Shown here one piece after another: positions 5,880 through 6,251 of a DNA stretch of 6,251 nt. The stretch's first letter is position 1. The number at the start of each line of letters is the position of its first letter. This DNA is from Pseudofrankia asymbiotica. GTDB lineage: Bacteria > Actinomycetota > Actinomycetes > Frankiales > Frankiaceae. The DNA is taken from assembly GCF_001983105.1 (NCBI RefSeq), contig NZ_MOMC01000019.1, forward strand, positions 75,493 to 81,743. Reading direction: 5' to 3'. Made by a program: the position numbers and the translations under genes. Under the pieces are notes generated by a model that worked only from the letters and a program-made list of their open reading frames with translations, ran no database searches and was not told where the DNA came from.

Positions 5880-6251
5880 GTGGCTGCCGACCGGCCGAAG
5901 ACCACGGATGTTCCGCCGCCGCCGCCTCCGCCTCCGCCCGAGTCGACCACCGAGCACAGTGCGGCGGCGCTCGATCGCCGCGTCGCCCGGGGCTCAGCCC
6001 GCGCGGACGATGCCCCACGCCAAAACCGGGCCGGCCCGGGAGTAGTCGGTGACGGCGACCGCGACGAGCCAGGCAGGCCAGATGGCGGCCCGGACTCGAC
6101 AGCGCGGGAGCGACCGCCCACCGTGGAGGACAAGGCCGCACGGTTTGATGCCGTTCCCGGCGACCGAAGGACCGGTCCTACCGACACATATCGGGCCCAG
6201 GACCAACGTCCATCGCTTGAGTCCGAGCGAACAGTGCCTCGAACCGTCGAC
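5880..6251 (+). CDS. Hypothetical protein, proline-rich disordered N-terminus (partial, open at right edge)
   Basis: GTG at 5880 opens a frame of 124 codons with no stop before the window ends, while the other two forward frames stop by about 6050. It starts 4 nt after the gene 2 stop, behind a good GAGGAG site, so it should be the third gene of the operon. The visible protein begins MAADRPKTTDV, then has eight prolines in a row (residues 12-19), then a long stretch dominated by Asp, Arg, Gly, Pro and Ala with almost no hydrophobic residues. This looks disordered, with no signal peptide, membrane segment or recognisable domain. Third-position G+C is about 71%, lower than in genes 1 and 2, and is the main argument against it, although the unusual amino acid composition may explain part of that. 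Any functional domain lies beyond position 6251, so I do not name a function. Confidence 0.55.
   Translation, partial: MAADRPKTTDVPPPPPPPPPESTTEHSAAALDRRVARGSARADDAPRQNRAGPGVVGDGDRDEPGRPDGGPDSTARERPPTVEDKAARFDAVPGDRRTGPTDTYRAQDQRPSLESERTVPRTVD

Noticed and set aside
5509..6187. Overlapping minus-strand ORFs at the right end
   Set aside because: They run antisense over the end of gene 2 and the start of gene 3, include a poly-glycine run that is simply the complement of the proline codons, and show no domain.

Overview
This is a high-GC window (roughly 70% G+C by eye) with GTG starts and coding frames whose third codon positions are almost all G or C. That pattern fits an actinomycete (Streptomyces, Frankia or Pseudonocardia type); the sequence alone does not give a genus. 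All supported genes lie on the + strand and look like one operon, with gaps of 15 nt and 4 nt between genes.

Layout. Positions 1-502 form a leader of somewhat lower GC with no convincing gene. Its left edge carries a 12-bp direct repeat. Gene 1 (503-2587) encodes a 694-residue protein with two membrane-spanning segments. Its large cytosolic domain has the layout of a VirD4/TraG/HerA-type NTPase, but the Walker A lysine is replaced by tryptophan and the Walker B acidic pair is missing. It ends in a Ser/Thr/Gly-rich segment and a Gln/Gly/Tyr/Pro-rich tail. Gene 2 (2603-5875) encodes a 1090-residue HerA/VirB4-like ATPase with an intact P-loop, an intact Walker B and a HerA-type glutamine motif. 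It also has an N-terminal linker of six 18-bp tandem repeats, a C-x3-C-x5-C cluster after the motor, and a long helical C-terminal domain. Gene 3 (from 5880, open at the right edge) begins with eight consecutive prolines and a disordered, charged region; its functional part lies outside the window.

Working model (inference). Gene 1 would be a membrane-anchored pseudo-ATPase that recruits or regulates the hexameric motor made by gene 2, much as VirD4-type coupling proteins pair with VirB4-type ATPases. Nothing here identifies the substrate: no relaxase, nuclease, transposase, integrase or toxin gene is visible. Conjugation-like transfer, protein export and anti-phage defence all remain open. 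The most interesting signals are the dead-motor/live-motor pair and the repeat-and-hairpin block near the 5' end of gene 2.
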